DNA from: Halomonas sp. 1513
GTDB taxonomy: Bacteria; Pseudomonadota; Gammaproteobacteria; Pseudomonadales; Halomonadaceae
DNA: 64,000 bases
NCBI GenBank assembly: GCA_001971685.1
Contig: CP019326.1
Span: 1,116,001 to 1,180,000 of the forward strand
Direction: 5' to 3'
Part shown: piece after piece, positions 8,444 through 18,223 of the stretch
Layout of the letters: the number at the start of each line of letters is the position of its first letter
Numbering within the stretch: position 1 is the first letter of the stretch
Translations under genes and position numbers: made by a program
Notes under the pieces: generated by a model
Told to the model about the DNA's origin: nothing
Databases searched by the model: none
Seen by the model: only the letters and a program-made list of their open reading frames with translations

Positions 8444-9685
8444 ATGCGATTGGCACCCCGAGCGGGCGTGACCCCGATTCGAACCCTGCTGTTGGCAGGG
8501 CTGATCAGCGTGGGCCTGGCGGCCTGTGGTCAGAACGGCGAGGATGAGGAAGGCCCCCCGGGCGGCGAGGCGGACGGACAGCCGCCGACCACGGTGTCGG
8601 TGATCAACGTCGAGCCGCGTGACGTCGAGGTGGTGCAGGAGTACGCCGGTCGCGCCCGTGGCTCACGAGAGGTCGAGGTGCGCGCTCGGGTCGAGGGCAT
8701 CCTTCAGGAGCGACTCTACACCGAGGGGCAGGTGGTCGAGGAAGGCGAGGCGCTGTTTCGCATCGACCGCGAGCCCTACGAGATCGCGCTGCGCCGCGCC
8801 GAGGCCGAGCGCGCCAATGCCCAGGCCGACCTCAACCAGGCGCGCCGCGAGTGGCAGCGGATCTCCTCGCTGTTCGACCAGAACGCGGTCAGCGAGCGCG
8901 AACGCGATACCGCGCTGTCGGGACGCGAACTGGCCGAGGCGCGCTATGCGCTGGCCGATGCCGGCGTCGCCGACGCCCAGCTCAATCTCGATTACACCGA
9001 GGTCACCGCGCCGCTGGCCGGGGTCACCGGGCTCGAGAGTTTCCCGGAAGGTAGCCTGATCGATCGCGGCCAGCTGCTGACCAGCGTGACCCAGCAGGAC
9101 CCGATCCACGTGCGCTTCTCGCTGCCCGAGAACGATGCCGCCCTGCAGCGCACCGCGCGCCGGGCGATGGCCGCCAGCGGCGACGAGTCGCCGCGCCAGG
9201 CGGCACTGATCCTGCCTGACGGCAGCGACTACGACCAGGCCGGCCAGGTCGACTTCACCGATAGCACCATCGACCCGCGCACCGGCAGCGTGTCGGCGCG
9301 GGCGGTATTCCCCAACGCCGACGGCGAGGTGGTGCCGGGTCAGTTCGTGCGCGTGCGGGTGGTGGTGCAGACCCTCGAGGATGCCTTCCTGATTCCGCCC
9401 CAGGCGGTGGGGCAGGGCAGCGAAGGCCCGCAGGTGTTCGTGGTCGATGACGACGACAAGGCCGAGGCGCGCAGCGTCCAGCTGGGGCCGGTACAAGAGG
9501 GTCAGCAGATCGTCATTGGCGGCCTCGAGCGCGGCGACCGGGTGGTGGTCAACGGCCAGGTGGCGCTGCAGGACGGCATGGACGTCTCGGCGTCGGAGGT
9601 CGAGGACGACGAGGAGGCCGCCGAAGAAGCCGAGCAGTCGGCATTCGACGCCGAACAGCAAGTCCCCGATGACGAGGAGGCGTGA
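8444..9685 (+). CDS. RND efflux periplasmic adaptor (membrane fusion) lipoprotein
   Basis: A 413-residue AcrA/MexA/TtgA-type adaptor linking the inner-membrane pump to the outer-membrane channel. A lipoprotein signal ends at LAAC (about residue 27). The barrel-sandwich (lipoyl) half is seen as [14 protein letters not shown], then the helical hairpin (about 105-175), the second lipoyl half as [14 protein letters not shown], and the beta-barrel with [21 protein letters not shown]. The C-terminal about 30 residues are strikingly acidic (glutamate/aspartate-rich), an extension found in some halophile homologues. It is the first gene of a three-gene efflux operon; GGAGG precedes the ATG at good distance. 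Repression by the TetR protein encoded at 14360 is likely. Confidence 0.93.
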   Translation: MRLAPRAGVTPIRTLLLAGLISVGLAACGQNGEDEEGPPGGEADGQPPTTVSVINVEPRDVEVVQEYAGRARGSREVEVRARVEGILQERLYTEGQVVEEGEALFRIDREPYEIALRRAEAERANAQADLNQARREWQRISSLFDQNAVSERERDTALSGRELAEARYALADAGVADAQLNLDYTEVTAPLAGVTGLESFPEGSLIDRGQLLTSVTQQDPIHVRFSLPENDAALQRTARRAMAASGDESPRQAALILPDGSDYDQAGQVDFTDSTIDPRTGSVSARAVFPNADGEVVPGQFVRVRVVVQTLEDAFLIPPQAVGQGSEGPQVFVVDDDDKAEARSVQLGPVQEGQQIVIGGLERGDRVVVNGQVALQDGMDVSASEVEDDEEAAEEAEQSAFDAEQQVPDDEEA

Positions 9686-12600
9686 TGCTCAGGTTCTTCA
9701 TTGACCGGCCGATCTTCGCCTCGGTCATCTCCATCGTCGTCGTGCTGGCGGGGCTTGCCGCGCTGCGCGCACTGCCGGTGGAGCAGTACCCCGACGTGGT
9801 GCCGCCGCAGATCGTGGTGCAGGCCAACTATCCCGGCGCCAGCGCCGAGGTGCTGTCCGAGGCGGTGGCCGCACCGCTCGAGCAGGAGATCAACGGCGTC
9901 GACGACATGATCTACATGGAGTCGAGTGCCACCGATGCCGGCAGCCTGCAGATCACCGTCTCGTTCGAGATGGGTACCGACCCGGATCAGGCGGCGATCA
10001 ACGTCAACAACCGCGTGCAGGCCGGCCTGGCGCGGGTGCCGCAGCAGGTCCGCGACCAGGGCGTGCGGGTCGAGGCGCGCTCCACCAACATCCTGATGGT
10101 GCCGGTGATGTACTCGCCGGACGGCAGCCAGGACCCGCTGTTCATCTCCAACTATGCGCTGCTCAACGTGCTCGACGAGCTGGTGCGGATACCCGGCGTC
10201 GGCGACGCCTCGCTGTTCGGCGCCCAGGACTACTCGATGCGGGTGTGGCTGTCGCCGGACAAGCTGTCGCAGTTCGATCTGACGCCGTCCGACGTGGCCG
10301 CGGCGATCCGCGAGCAGAACGCCCAGTTCGCCGCCGGCCAGCTGGGCGCCGAGCCCTCGGTGGACGACCAGGCGTTCACCTTCACGGTGACCACCCGCGG
10401 CCAGCTCTCCGATCCGGAGGAGTTCGAGAACATCATCCTGCGCGCCGACGAGGATGGCGGCAGCCTGCGCCTGGGCGACGTGGCACGCGCCGAACTAGGC
10501 GCCCAGAACTACGCCTTCTCGGCCACCTACAACGGCCAGAACGCGGTGCCCATGGGCATCTACCTGCAGCCCGGGGCCAACGCCCTGGAAACCGCCGACG
10601 CGGTGCGCGATGCGCTGGACGACATCGCCACGCGCTTCCCGGAAGGGGTCGAGTACACCATCCCCTACGACACCACCGAGTTCGTCGAGATCTCGATCAA
10701 GGAGGTGTTCATCACCCTGCTGATCGCGGTGGCGCTGGTGGTGCTGGTGACCTTCCTGTTCCTGCAACATCTGCGCGCCACGCTGATCCCGGTGGCGGCC
10801 ATTCCGGTGTCGCTGATCGGCACCTTCGCCGGCATGCTGGCGCTGGGGTTCTCGGTCAACCTGCTGACGTTGTTCGGGCTGGTGCTGGCGATCGGCATCG
10901 TGGTCGACAATGCCATCATCGTGCTCGAGAACGTCGACCGGCTGATGCGCGAGAAGGGCATGGAGGCCCGCGAAGCCTCGATCAAGACCATGCACCAGGT
11001 AGCCGGGGCGGTGCTCTCCTCGACCCTGGTGCTGGTCGCGGTATTCGCCCCGGTGACCTTCCTCGGTGGCCTGACCGGCGAGCTCTACCGCCAGTTCGCG
11101 GTGACCATCGCCATCTCGGTGGTGGTCTCCGGGGTGGTGGCCCTGACCCTGACGCCGGCGATGTGCGCACTGCTGCTGGACGGTCAGAAGCACAAGGTGG
11201 CCAAGCCCTTCGAGCTGTTCAATCGCGGCTTCGACAAGCTCACCAACGGTTTCGCCTGGCTGGTCAACAAGCTGCTGCGCCATGCGCTGATCGGCTGCGT
11301 ACTGTTCATCGGCGTGCTGGCAGTGACGGTCTTCTCGATGAGCCGCATGGCGCCCGGCCTGGTGCCCCAGGAGGACCAGGGCGTGGCGCTGGTGGTCTAT
11401 CAGCTGCCGGCGGTGTCGGCACTGTCGCGCACCGAGAGCGTGCGCGACCAGGTCTCGGCGATGCTCACCGACATGGACGAGGTCGACCAGTTCACCAGCT
11501 TCGCCGGCTTCGACATCATCGCCGGCTCGCTGCGCAGCAACGCCGGGGTCGGCTTCGCCAACCTCGCCGACTGGAGCGAGCGCACCGGGGAGGGGCAGGA
11601 TGCCGCCTCGCTGGCGGGCCGCATCATGGGCATGGGCGCGGGCATTCCCGAGGCCAACGTGCTGGCCTTCACGCCGCCGCCGATCCAGGGCCTGTCGCTG
11701 ACCGGCGGGGTCGAGGGCTATCTCGAGGTGCGCGGCGACAGCACGCCTGACGAGATCGCCGAACTGGCTCAGCGCCTGGCTGCGGCGGCCAACGAGCGCC
11801 CCGAGCTGGTCAATGCGCGCACCACGCTGGATACCAGCATCCCGCGCTACAGCGCCGAGGTCGATCGCGAGAAGGCGCGCGCCATGGGCGTGCCGATCAA
11901 CCAGATCTTCGAGACCATGCAGAGCACCTTCGGCTCGCTGTACGTCAACGACTTCACCCTGGCCGGGCGCAACTGGCAGGTGAACCTGCAGTCGGAGGCC
12001 GAGTTCCGCGGCCAGCCCGAGGATCTCAACCGTGTCTTCGTGCGCTCCGAGAGCAGTGAGATGCTGCCGCTGTCGACCCTGGTGACGCTGGAGCGCACCC
12101 CGGGGCCGGACATCATCAACCGCTTCAACGTCAACAGCGCCGCCAAGTTCCTGGCCGATGCCGCCCCCGGCTATACCACCGGCCAGGCCAAGGAGGCGAT
12201 GGACGCGGTAGCCGCCGAGGTGCTGACCGACGGTAACAGTTCGCTGGGCTGGACCGGCGAGGCCTATCAGCTCGACGCCGCGGCGGGTGCCGGCGGCCTG
12301 GCCTTCGGCCTGGGCCTGGTGATGGTGTTCCTGATCCTGGCCGCCCAGTACGAGCGTTGGACCCTGCCGCTGGCGGTCGCCTCGGCGGTACCGTTCGGGG
12401 TGCTGGGGGCGTCGCTGGCCGCCACGCTGCGTGGCTTCCCCAACGACATCTATTTCCAGGTCGGCCTGCTGGTACTGATCGGGCTGGCGGCCAAGAACGC
12501 CATCCTGATCGTCGAGTTCGCGGCCCAGAACCGGCGCGCCGGGATGTCCTCCTTCGATGCCGCCATGGCCGCTGCCCAGCAGCGTTTCCGCGCCATCATC

Positions 12601-12831
12601 ATGACCGCGCTGACCTTCATCATCGGCACGCTGCCGCTGGTATTCGCCAGCGGAGCGGGTGCGGCCAGTCGCCAGGAGATCGGCACGGTGGTGGTCGGCG
12701 GGATGATCTTCGCCAGTACCCTGGCGCTGCTGTTCGTGCCACTCTTCTATAAATTGATGGATGACTTGGGCTCGCGTGGTCGTGAGCGTCGTGCCCGTCG
12801 TCTCGAGCAGGGAGAGCAGAAGCATGCATAA
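9685..12831 (+). CDS. RND multidrug efflux pump, inner-membrane subunit (HAE-1 family)
   Basis: A 1048-residue AcrB/MexB-type proton-driven exporter with 12 membrane helices and two large periplasmic porter loops. Helix 4 contains [18 protein letters not shown]. One Asp of the usual proton-relay Asp pair is present (residue 408) but the next is Asn (409). The relay Lys in helix 10 ([13 protein letters not shown]) and the Arg in helix 11 (RFRAIIMT) are conserved. The ATG at 9685 overlaps the adaptor stop as TGATG; a GTG three bases earlier is in frame but less likely. The substrate range is unpredictable; the operator type resembles solvent/antibiotic pumps of the Ttg/Acr group. Confidence 0.95.
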   Translation: MLRFFIDRPIFASVISIVVVLAGLAALRALPVEQYPDVVPPQIVVQANYPGASAEVLSEAVAAPLEQEINGVDDMIYMESSATDAGSLQITVSFEMGTDPDQAAINVNNRVQAGLARVPQQVRDQGVRVEARSTNILMVPVMYSPDGSQDPLFISNYALLNVLDELVRIPGVGDASLFGAQDYSMRVWLSPDKLSQFDLTPSDVAAAIREQNAQFAAGQLGAEPSVDDQAFTFTVTTRGQLSDPEEFENIILRADEDGGSLRLGDVARAELGAQNYAFSATYNGQNAVPMGIYLQPGANALETADAVRDALDDIATRFPEGVEYTIPYDTTEFVEISIKEVFITLLIAVALVVLVTFLFLQHLRATLIPVAAIPVSLIGTFAGMLALGFSVNLLTLFGLVLAIGIVVDNAIIVLENVDRLMREKGMEAREASIKTMHQVAGAVLSSTLVLVAVFAPVTFLGGLTGELYRQFAVTIAISVVVSGVVALTLTPAMCALLLDGQKHKVAKPFELFNRGFDKLTNGFAWLVNKLLRHALIGCVLFIGVLAVTVFSMSRMAPGLVPQEDQGVALVVYQLPAVSALSRTESVRDQVSAMLTDMDEVDQFTSFAGFDIIAGSLRSNAGVGFANLADWSERTGEGQDAASLAGRIMGMGAGIPEANVLAFTPPPIQGLSLTGGVEGYLEVRGDSTPDEIAELAQRLAAAANERPELVNARTTLDTSIPRYSAEVDREKARAMGVPINQIFETMQSTFGSLYVNDFTLAGRNWQVNLQSEAEFRGQPEDLNRVFVRSESSEMLPLSTLVTLERTPGPDIINRFNVNSAAKFLADAAPGYTTGQAKEAMDAVAAEVLTDGNSSLGWTGEAYQLDAAAGAGGLAFGLGLVMVFLILAAQYERWTLPLAVASAVPFGVLGASLAATLRGFPNDIYFQVGLLVLIGLAAKNAILIVEFAAQNRRAGMSSFDAAMAAAQQRFRAIIMTALTFIIGTLPLVFASGAGAASRQEIGTVVVGGMIFASTLALLFVPLFYKLMDDLGSRGRERRARRLEQGEQKHA

Positions 12832-14281
12832 GCCCAAGGTTGCCGGCGCCTCGCGTCTGGCCGCGCCGCTCATCCTGGCGGCGCTGCTGGCCGGCTGCGC
12901 CGTGGGGCCCGACTACCGGGCCCCGGACATCGCCCTGCCCGACGAGTGGCCGGAGCACGTGCTGCTGGCCGAGGAGGAGCGTAGCGAGTGGCGCCACTGG
13001 TGGCGCCAGTTCGAGGATCCGCGCCTCGACGCGCTGGTCGAGCGCGCCACCGCCGAGAACCTGGATGTCCGCCTGCAGCTGGCGCGGATCCAGGAGGCGC
13101 GGGCCCAGCTGGGCCTGGCACGCGCCGAGCAGCTGCCCTCGGTGGGCGCCCAGGCCGAGGCCTCACGCGACCGCACCCCGGCCACCGCCTCGCCGTTCGG
13201 CGTCGAGTCCACCGACAACACCTTCTCGGTGGCCGGCCAGTTGAGCTACGAGATCGATCTTTGGGGGCGTCTGGCGCGGGAGCGCGAGGCCTCTGAGGCG
13301 CTGCTCGAGGAGAGCGTGTTCGCCCACGATGCGGTGCGTCTCAACGTGATCACCGACGTGGTGGCGACCTACTTCGACCTCAAGAGCGCCGAGCAGCAGC
13401 GGCGCATCACCGAGAGTACTCTGGAGTCGCGGGAGGAGACCTTCCGCCTCGAGCAGATCCGCTTCGATTCCGGCGAGACCGACGAGCTGGCGCTGCGCCA
13501 GGCGCAGTCGGAGCTCGAAACCACCCGCGCCCAGCTGCCGGCCCAGGTGCAGCGCGTGCGCTCGCTGGAGGGCGCGCTGGCCGCGCTGGTGGGGCTGTCG
13601 CCGGCAGAGCTGTTCGATGAGCTCGATTTCGGCGACACGCGGCTCGATGACATCGCGCTGCCTACCGGCGTGCCGACCATGCTGCCATCGACGCTGCTCC
13701 AGCGGCGCCCGGACATCCGCTCTGCTGAGGCCGGCCTGGTCGCCGCCAATGCGGGGATCGGTATCGCCGAGGCCAGCCGCCTGCCGAGCCTCAACCTCAG
13801 CGGACTGATCGGCACCGCGGCCGGCGACGCCGGTGACCTGTTCACCTCGGCGGCTCAGGCCTGGGGGCTGGGCGCTACGGTGATGGGGCCGATCGTCGAT
13901 TTCGGCCGCTCGCGCTCGCGCATCGACACCGCCGAGGCGCTGTCCGAGCAGGCCGAGGTGCAGTATCGGGCCACCGTGAACCTGGCCTTCAACGAGGTGC
14001 GCGATGCGCTGGTCAGCTACGAGACCAGCGGCGAGCGGGTCGAGGCGACCCGCCAGCAGGTCGAGGCGATCCGCCGTACCCAGGAGCTGGCAGAGGTGCG
14101 CTATCGCGAGGGCTTCGTCGGCTTTATCGAGGTGCTGGATGCCCAGCGCGCGCTGCTCTCCGCCGAGCTGGCGCTGGCCGAGGCGGTGCGCGACCGGCTG
14201 ACCGCCACCGCGACGCTGTTCAAGGCGCTGGGCGGCGGATGGGAGAGTGACCTGCCCGGCGAGCAGCCCACCGACGTCTGA
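12824..14281 (+). CDS. Outer-membrane efflux channel lipoprotein (OprM/NodT family)
   Basis: A 485-residue TolC-superfamily channel. A lipoprotein signal ends at LLAGC (about residue 25), followed by the family's AVGPDYRAP opening and two repeated outer-membrane-efflux helical units, each with the long coiled-coil heptads of the trans-periplasmic barrel. The ATG at 12824 overlaps the pump gene by 8 bases and is preceded by GGGAGAG. With the adaptor and pump it completes a tripartite Resistance-Nodulation-Division system spanning both membranes. Transcription probably ends at the GC-rich hairpin just downstream. The family call is secure. Confidence 0.94.
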   Translation: MHKPKVAGASRLAAPLILAALLAGCAVGPDYRAPDIALPDEWPEHVLLAEEERSEWRHWWRQFEDPRLDALVERATAENLDVRLQLARIQEARAQLGLARAEQLPSVGAQAEASRDRTPATASPFGVESTDNTFSVAGQLSYEIDLWGRLAREREASEALLEESVFAHDAVRLNVITDVVATYFDLKSAEQQRRITESTLESREETFRLEQIRFDSGETDELALRQAQSELETTRAQLPAQVQRVRSLEGALAALVGLSPAELFDELDFGDTRLDDIALPTGVPTMLPSTLLQRRPDIRSAEAGLVAANAGIGIAEASRLPSLNLSGLIGTAAGDAGDLFTSAAQAWGLGATVMGPIVDFGRSRSRIDTAEALSEQAEVQYRATVNLAFNEVRDALVSYETSGERVEATRQQVEAIRRTQELAEVRYREGFVGFIEVLDAQRALLSAELALAEAVRDRLTATATLFKALGGGWESDLPGEQPTDV

Positions 14282-14307
14282 CCTCTTGCGCAGTGCCAAA
14301 ATGCAGC

Positions 14308-14329
14308 GGGCCGCCCCAAGGGGCGGCCC
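14308..14329. terminator. Hairpin between convergent efflux operon and tetR gene
   Basis: A perfect 10-base-pair inverted repeat (GGGCCGCCCC, two-base loop, GGGGCGGCCC) lies between the stop of the channel gene and the stop of the convergent repressor gene. There is no strong T tract, so it may serve both directions weakly. Confidence 0.5.
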
Positions 14330-14359
14330 ACTAGTTGTTGGCAGGTTGGGAGTGCAGCG

Positions 14360-14971
14360 TCAGCGGCGCATCATATGCAGCAGGCTGCCCAGCAGCTCCT
14401 CGCCGCGCTCGCGGATCGAGTAGCGCTCGGGGCCGCGCAGCCAGTCGTGGAAGAGTCCGCCGAGGGTCGCCTGGAGCATGCGGGCGGCGGTCTCGGGGGA
14501 GAGGTCGTCGCGCAGCTGGCCGAGCTCATGGGCGCGCCGCAGCTGTTGGCATATCTCGACGTGACACTCCTCGGCCAGGCGGTCCTGCATCTCCAGCGGA
14601 TTGATGTCGCTGAAGAATTCGCAGCGATGCAGCAGGATGGCGTGGACCCGGTGGCTGCTGGGCTGCTCGAGCCTGATGAAGCCGTTGTCAAAGGCCACGC
14701 GCAGCGCTTCCAGCGGGTCGTCGAGCAGGTGCGGGTGGTGCAGGGTATCGACCAGCTCCTCGAATGGCATGCGCACGCGCTCGATCAGCGCCATGAACAG
14801 GTCGGCCTTGTTCTTGAAGTGCCAGTAGAGGGCGCCGCGGGTCATCCCGGCGTGGCGGGCGATCTGCTCCAGCGAGGTGCGCGCCACGCCGTTGTCGAAG
14901 AACACCTCCTCGGCGGCGTCCAGCAGGGCTTCACGGGTGGCTTCTGCCTCGGCTTTGGTTCGTCTGGCCAT
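14360..14971 (-). CDS. TetR/AcrR-family repressor of the efflux operon
   Basis: A 203-residue TetR-family regulator. The N-terminal helix-turn-helix runs through TSLEQIARHAGMTRGALYWH (about residues 32-51), and the C-terminal drug-binding region has the AcrR/TtgR-like pattern (LHRCEF, GLFHDWL). The gene is convergent with the RND operon. An AcrR-like operator occurs both in the RND promoter (8353-8376) and upstream of this gene (15029-15052), so it probably represses the pump and itself, with release by pump substrates. The start at 14971 is the only ATG before the conserved KAEAEATREALLDAA. Family secure; the target is inferred from operator sharing. Confidence 0.92.
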   Translation of the reverse strand: MARRTKAEAEATREALLDAAEEVFFDNGVARTSLEQIARHAGMTRGALYWHFKNKADLFMALIERVRMPFEELVDTLHHPHLLDDPLEALRVAFDNGFIRLEQPSSHRVHAILLHRCEFFSDINPLEMQDRLAEECHVEICQQLRRAHELGQLRDDLSPETAARMLQATLGGLFHDWLRGPERYSIRERGEELLGSLLHMMRR

Positions 14972-15028
14972 GGGGTGGCGTTCTCGCAGCGGTTACGGTC
15001 ATGGCCGCATTGTACCGTAATGCGAGCA

Positions 15029-15052
15029 TACTTACATTCGTGACTGTATAGT
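15029..15052 (-). promoter_or_regulatory. AcrR-type operator upstream of tetR
   Basis: Minus-strand CACGAATGTAAGTAT matches CATGAATGTAACTAT of the efflux promoter at 13 of 15 positions. The site is 58 bases upstream of the repressor ATG at 14971 and about 85 bases before the rightward gene at 15138, so it could also touch that gene. Confidence 0.6.
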
Positions 15053-15137
15053 TATCGAGTCTTGATCGCCCGGCTCGCCAAGTACGACGCGGCGCGGTAT
15101 AACAGGCCGCATCGTTTCTCCGCACAAGGACATGCGC

Positions 15138-16169
15138 ATGGCTCGCGCCCCCTTCGAACTCGCCGGCACCCGCATCGCGCCCGGCGCCCGGCTCCAGATC
15201 GATGTGCCGGTGGCCAGGCTCTACACCCATGCCCCGCTGCATATCCCCGTCGAGGTAGTCCACGGGCGCCAGGCCGGACCGGTGCTGCTGGTATGCGGCG
15301 GCATTCACGGCGATGAGATCAACGGCGTCGAGATCGTGCGCCGCCTGCTGCGCTCCAAGCAGCTCCAGGGGCTGCGCGGCACCCTGATCGCCGCGCCGAT
15401 CGTCAATGTCTTCGGCTTCGTCCAGCACAGCCGCTACCTGCCCGACCGGCGCGACCTCAATCGCTGCTTTCCGGGCAGCGAGTCGGGCTCGCTGGGCGGC
15501 CGCGTGGCGGCGCTGTTCCGCGAGCAGATCGTCGACCACGCCAGCCACATCATTGACCTGCACACCGGGGCGATTCACCGCACCAACCTGCCGCAGATCC
15601 GCGCCCAGTTGAAGACCCATCCCGAGACCGAGACCATGGCAGAGGCATTCGGCGCACCGGTGATCCTCAACGCCGAGCTGCGCGAGGGCAGCCTGCGCCA
15701 CTATGCCCAGAATCGCGGCGTACCGGTACTCACCTACGAAGCCGGCGAGGCGCTGCGCTTCGACGAGTGGGCCATCGGCCCCGGGGTGCGCGGCGTGCTG
15801 CGCGTAATGCGGCGCATCGGCATGCTCACCGGCGAGCACCGCCGGCGCACGCCTCCGTCCGCTGAAGTCGCCAACGGCTCGAGCTGGGCGCGGGCGCCCA
15901 TCGACGGCATCCTGCGGCCGCGGGTGCGGCTCGGTGCACGCGTCGCCAGGGGCGAGGTGCTGGGCCTGGTAGCCGACCCCTTCGGCAACGCCGAGGGCGA
16001 GGTGGTGGCGGTGGCCGACGGCATCGTGATCGGCATGAGCAATCTGCCGCTGGCCAACGAGGGTGAGGCGCTGTTCCACATCGCGCGCTTCGACGCCATC
16101 GAGGAAGCCGAGAGCGCGGTGGAGTCGTTCCAGTCGGACTACGACCCGCAGCCGGATCCCGCCAAGTGA
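15138..16169 (+). CDS. Succinylglutamate desuccinylase/aspartoacylase family protein
   Basis: A 343-residue zinc carboxypeptidase-like deacylase of the M14 superfamily. The metal site is seen as GGIHGDEINGVE (His and Glu, about residues 55-66) with the second His in IIDLHTGA; FPGSESGS and LTYEAGEA are further family segments. The C-terminal beta domain is biotinyl-like (ILRPRVRLGARVARGEVLGL). Substrates in this family are N-acyl amino acids, but which one cannot be told. An ATG at 15132 is in frame, but AAGGA ends only one base before it; the ATG at 15138 has correct spacing and was chosen. It probably stands alone. Confidence 0.88.
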   Translation: MARAPFELAGTRIAPGARLQIDVPVARLYTHAPLHIPVEVVHGRQAGPVLLVCGGIHGDEINGVEIVRRLLRSKQLQGLRGTLIAAPIVNVFGFVQHSRYLPDRRDLNRCFPGSESGSLGGRVAALFREQIVDHASHIIDLHTGAIHRTNLPQIRAQLKTHPETETMAEAFGAPVILNAELREGSLRHYAQNRGVPVLTYEAGEALRFDEWAIGPGVRGVLRVMRRIGMLTGEHRRRTPPSAEVANGSSWARAPIDGILRPRVRLGARVARGEVLGLVADPFGNAEGEVVAVADGIVIGMSNLPLANEGEALFHIARFDAIEEAESAVESFQSDYDPQPDPAK

Positions 16170-16181
16170 GAGGAGCGCCGA

Positions 16182-17174
16182 TCAGGCGCTGAGCGGGGCT
16201 CGTTCGGGCACCAGGCTCAGGGCGTCATCGAACACTCGCAGGCAGGCGCCGTCGAGGTGTCCATGTTCGGAGAGGTGGCGGCGAAAGCGGCGCCCCCCCG
16301 GCTGCCCCTGGAATAGCCCGAGCAGGTGGCGGGTGATGTGGTTGAGCTTGGCGCCTTCCTCCAGCCGCCGAGCGATATAGGGGCGGAAGGCCCGCGCCGC
16401 GGCGTGGCGGCTGGTGGCCGGCCCGGGCTCGCCGTAGAGCGCCGCGTCCACGCCGGCCAGCAGCCAGGGATTCTGGTACGCCTCGCGGCCGACCATCACG
16501 CTGTCGACCCGCGCCAGGTGCTCGCGGCACTCATCCAGCGTCTTGATGCCGCCGTTGATGCCGATATGCAGCGCGGGGTGCTGCTGCTTGAGGCGCTGCA
16601 CCCGCGGGTAGTTGAGCGGCGGCACGTCGCGGTTCTCCTTGGGCGAGAGCCCCTGCAGCCACGCCTTGCGCGCGTGGACGATGAACACCTCGCAGCCGGC
16701 ATCCGCTACCGTGTCAATGAAGCGCGCCAGATCGGCGTCCTCGTCCTGGTCGTCGATGCCGATCCGGCACTTGACGGTGACCGGGATCGACACCGCCGCC
16801 TGCATCGCCTTGATCGCCGCCGCCACCTTGTGCGGATGCCCCATCAGGCAGGCGCCGATCAGGTTGTTCTGCACCCGATCGCTGGGGCAGCCGACGTTGA
16901 GATTGACCTCGTCGTAGCCCCACGCCTCGGCCATCGCCGCGCACTCCGCCAGCTCAATCGGGTCGCTACCGCCGAGCTGCAGTGCCAGCGGATGTTCTAC
17001 CTCGTCATAGCCGAGAAAGCGCTCCCGCGGGCTGCCGTGGATCAGCGCCCCAGTGGTGACCATCTCGGTATATAGCAGCGCACGGCGCGTCAGCGTGCGC
17101 GCGAAAGCGCGGTAGTCGCGGGTCGTCCAGTCCATCATCGGCGCAACAGAGAAGGTTCGGTCGAGCTTGGGCAT
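16182..17174 (-). CDS. dusA: tRNA-dihydrouridine(20/20a) synthase DusA
   Basis: A 330-residue flavin-dependent enzyme that reduces uridine 20/20a in the D-loop of tRNA. The FMN-binding barrel starts with FSVAPMMDWTTRDYR; the catalytic Cys lies in VNLNVGCPSDRVQ, and the substrate/FMN residues in TVKCRIGIDD and HARKAWLQGLSPKENR are DusA-specific (the last distinguishes it from DusB/C). NGGIKTLDE and VMVGREAYQNPWLL follow, with a C-terminal helical tRNA-binding domain. The length is that of the family. It is convergent with the deacylase gene (12 bases apart). The 5' side faces a 437-base intergenic region containing a candidate small RNA. Confidence 0.95.
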   Translation of the reverse strand: MPKLDRTFSVAPMMDWTTRDYRAFARTLTRRALLYTEMVTTGALIHGSPRERFLGYDEVEHPLALQLGGSDPIELAECAAMAEAWGYDEVNLNVGCPSDRVQNNLIGACLMGHPHKVAAAIKAMQAAVSIPVTVKCRIGIDDQDEDADLARFIDTVADAGCEVFIVHARKAWLQGLSPKENRDVPPLNYPRVQRLKQQHPALHIGINGGIKTLDECREHLARVDSVMVGREAYQNPWLLAGVDAALYGEPGPATSRHAAARAFRPYIARRLEEGAKLNHITRHLLGLFQGQPGGRRFRRHLSEHGHLDGACLRVFDDALSLVPERAPLSA

Positions 17175-17292
17175 CGGTATTCAGCACGTGGCAAACGAAT
17201 ACATCAGTTTACCATTTGGCTTGTGTTGTCTGACAGAAGGGCAGTAGCCCGAGAGGGGGAAAGGGCTATAAACCGGCGCGTGGGAAAAATCT

Positions 17293-17320
17293 CATGTACA
17301 GAGCTTGATTATTGTACATG
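17293..17320. promoter_or_regulatory. Paired TGTACA inverted repeat, putative operator
   Basis: CATGTACA (17293-17300) and TGTACATG (17313-17320) are perfect inverted arms whose centres are 20 bases apart, about two helical turns. Each contains the self-complementary TGTACA. They flank a possible -35 (TTGATT, 17305-17310) whose partner -10 is TAGATT at 17328-17333. This looks like a regulated promoter for the transcript proposed at 17340. A third TGTACA sits at 17592-17597 just before the lipoprotein start. Confidence 0.4.
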
Positions 17321-17339
17321 TGTCGTATAGATTTAATTG

Positions 17340-17478
17340 CGTGACACATGGGTCACACCTTGTGGCGCGAGCGGCTCACTCTCCCCGTCTGGGGCCGCTC
17401 CTGCCACGATGCAGCTCCCGTCTGCATCTCTCGACAGAGTAAGTCCGTTGCTAGCCCCCTCCCCGGGGGCTTTTTTTT
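17340..17478 (+). ncRNA. Candidate structured small RNA or leader with C-rich loops
   Basis: No open reading frame explains this stretch, but it folds by eye into four hairpins: GTGAC/GTCAC (17341-17356); a long stem GTGGC...GCCAC enclosing GAGCGG/CCGCTC and CCCC/GGGG (17362-17407); ATGCAG/CTGCAT with loop CTCCCGT (17409-17427); and a classic intrinsic terminator GCCCCC/GGGGGC followed by eight T (17454-17478). A plausible promoter precedes it. The repeated C-rich loops could pair with Shine-Dalgarno sequences. Alternatively it is an attenuated leader of the lipoprotein gene 134 bases downstream. No known family was recognised. Confidence 0.5.
17454..17478 (+). terminator. Rho-independent terminator with T8
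   Basis: Six-base-pair G/C stem GCCCCC/GGGGGC, five-base loop, then TTTTTTTT. It ends the candidate small RNA and lies upstream of the lipoprotein gene, so it cannot belong to the leftward dusA. Confidence 0.8.
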
Positions 17479-17611
17479 GGCGGGTTGAAAGATGACGGGC
17501 TGAACCTGGCCTCTGCCCAGCTATCCAATTCAGCGATATCTGAGCTGGGCGATGTGCCCCGCGGTCGACAGGTGGTAGGGTTTGGACAGGATGTACAGTG
17601 GGAGGTAACGC

Positions 17612-18199
17612 ATGACGCTGCAGCGGGCTGTTCAGGTAACGGGATTGGTACTGATGGTGCTCGCACTGCTGGGATGTGGCAGTGATGGTGATCATGACAT
17701 CGGCGAGTCCGAGGTAGAGGAGCAGGCGACTGCGGAGGAGACCACTGCGGTCGAGGAGACCGAGGCGGCCCCCGCGGCAGCCGTAATGGAGGAGGAAGTG
17801 CTGATCGAGACCGATGCGCGTCTGGATAATCGCCGCCAGATGCAGGTCAGCGGCACGACCAATCTCCCCGAGGGAACGCAGCTTCAGGTGGTGGTGGAGC
17901 GTGAATCCAGTCGGGTGCGCTGGCGCAACAGTGCCAATGTCGATGGTGAGGGCGGCTTTGAGGCGGGTCCATTTGGCCCCGGTAGCGGTTTACCCGACGG
18001 CATGTACCTGATTGAAGTCAATATGCCGCCGGCCAACGTACAGCCTGCAGCGGTGCGCGAGTTCATCGGTGAGCGCGGCGAACATCTCGAGGGGGAATTG
18101 GTTCGGGAGGCCAATCACGGCCTGGGCAATGAGGTGCGCTATCGTTCACAGGTGGAGCTGGGCGATCAGCGCAGCATTCGCTATATCGACGGCAGCTAG
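17612..18199 (+). CDS. Uncharacterised lipoprotein with acidic linker
   Basis: A 195-residue predicted lipoprotein: signal peptide with a hydrophobic core and lipobox LLGC at about residue 22, then an acidic, alanine/glutamate/threonine-rich linker (about 25-65). A C-terminal domain (about 65-195) has the pattern DARLDNRRQMQVSGTTNLPEGTQLQVVVE, suggestive of a beta-sandwich. I do not recognise the family and assign no function. The lipobox has no Asp after the Cys, so outer-membrane sorting is expected. GGGAGG precedes the ATG. A terminator-capped transcript lies upstream, which may regulate it. Confidence 0.75.
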   Translation: MTLQRAVQVTGLVLMVLALLGCGSDGDHDIGESEVEEQATAEETTAVEETEAAPAAAVMEEEVLIETDARLDNRRQMQVSGTTNLPEGTQLQVVVERESSRVRWRNSANVDGEGGFEAGPFGPGSGLPDGMYLIEVNMPPANVQPAAVREFIGERGEHLEGELVREANHGLGNEVRYRSQVELGDQRSIRYIDGS

Positions 18200-18223
18200 C
18201 CGCCGGGCAGTGCGTTGTCCCGA

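Noticed and set aside
10495..12873. Long minus-strand open frame (792 codons) opposite the efflux pump gene
   Set aside because: A shadow frame produced by strong GC3 bias on the real pump gene. Its translation has no domain pattern and is rich in Arg, Gln, His and Gly, as such shadows are.
17340..17478. CsrB/RsmY-type RNA on the minus strand (GGA in loops)
   Set aside because: The minus-strand loops do show GGA, but the T-tract terminator supports transcription only on the plus strand.
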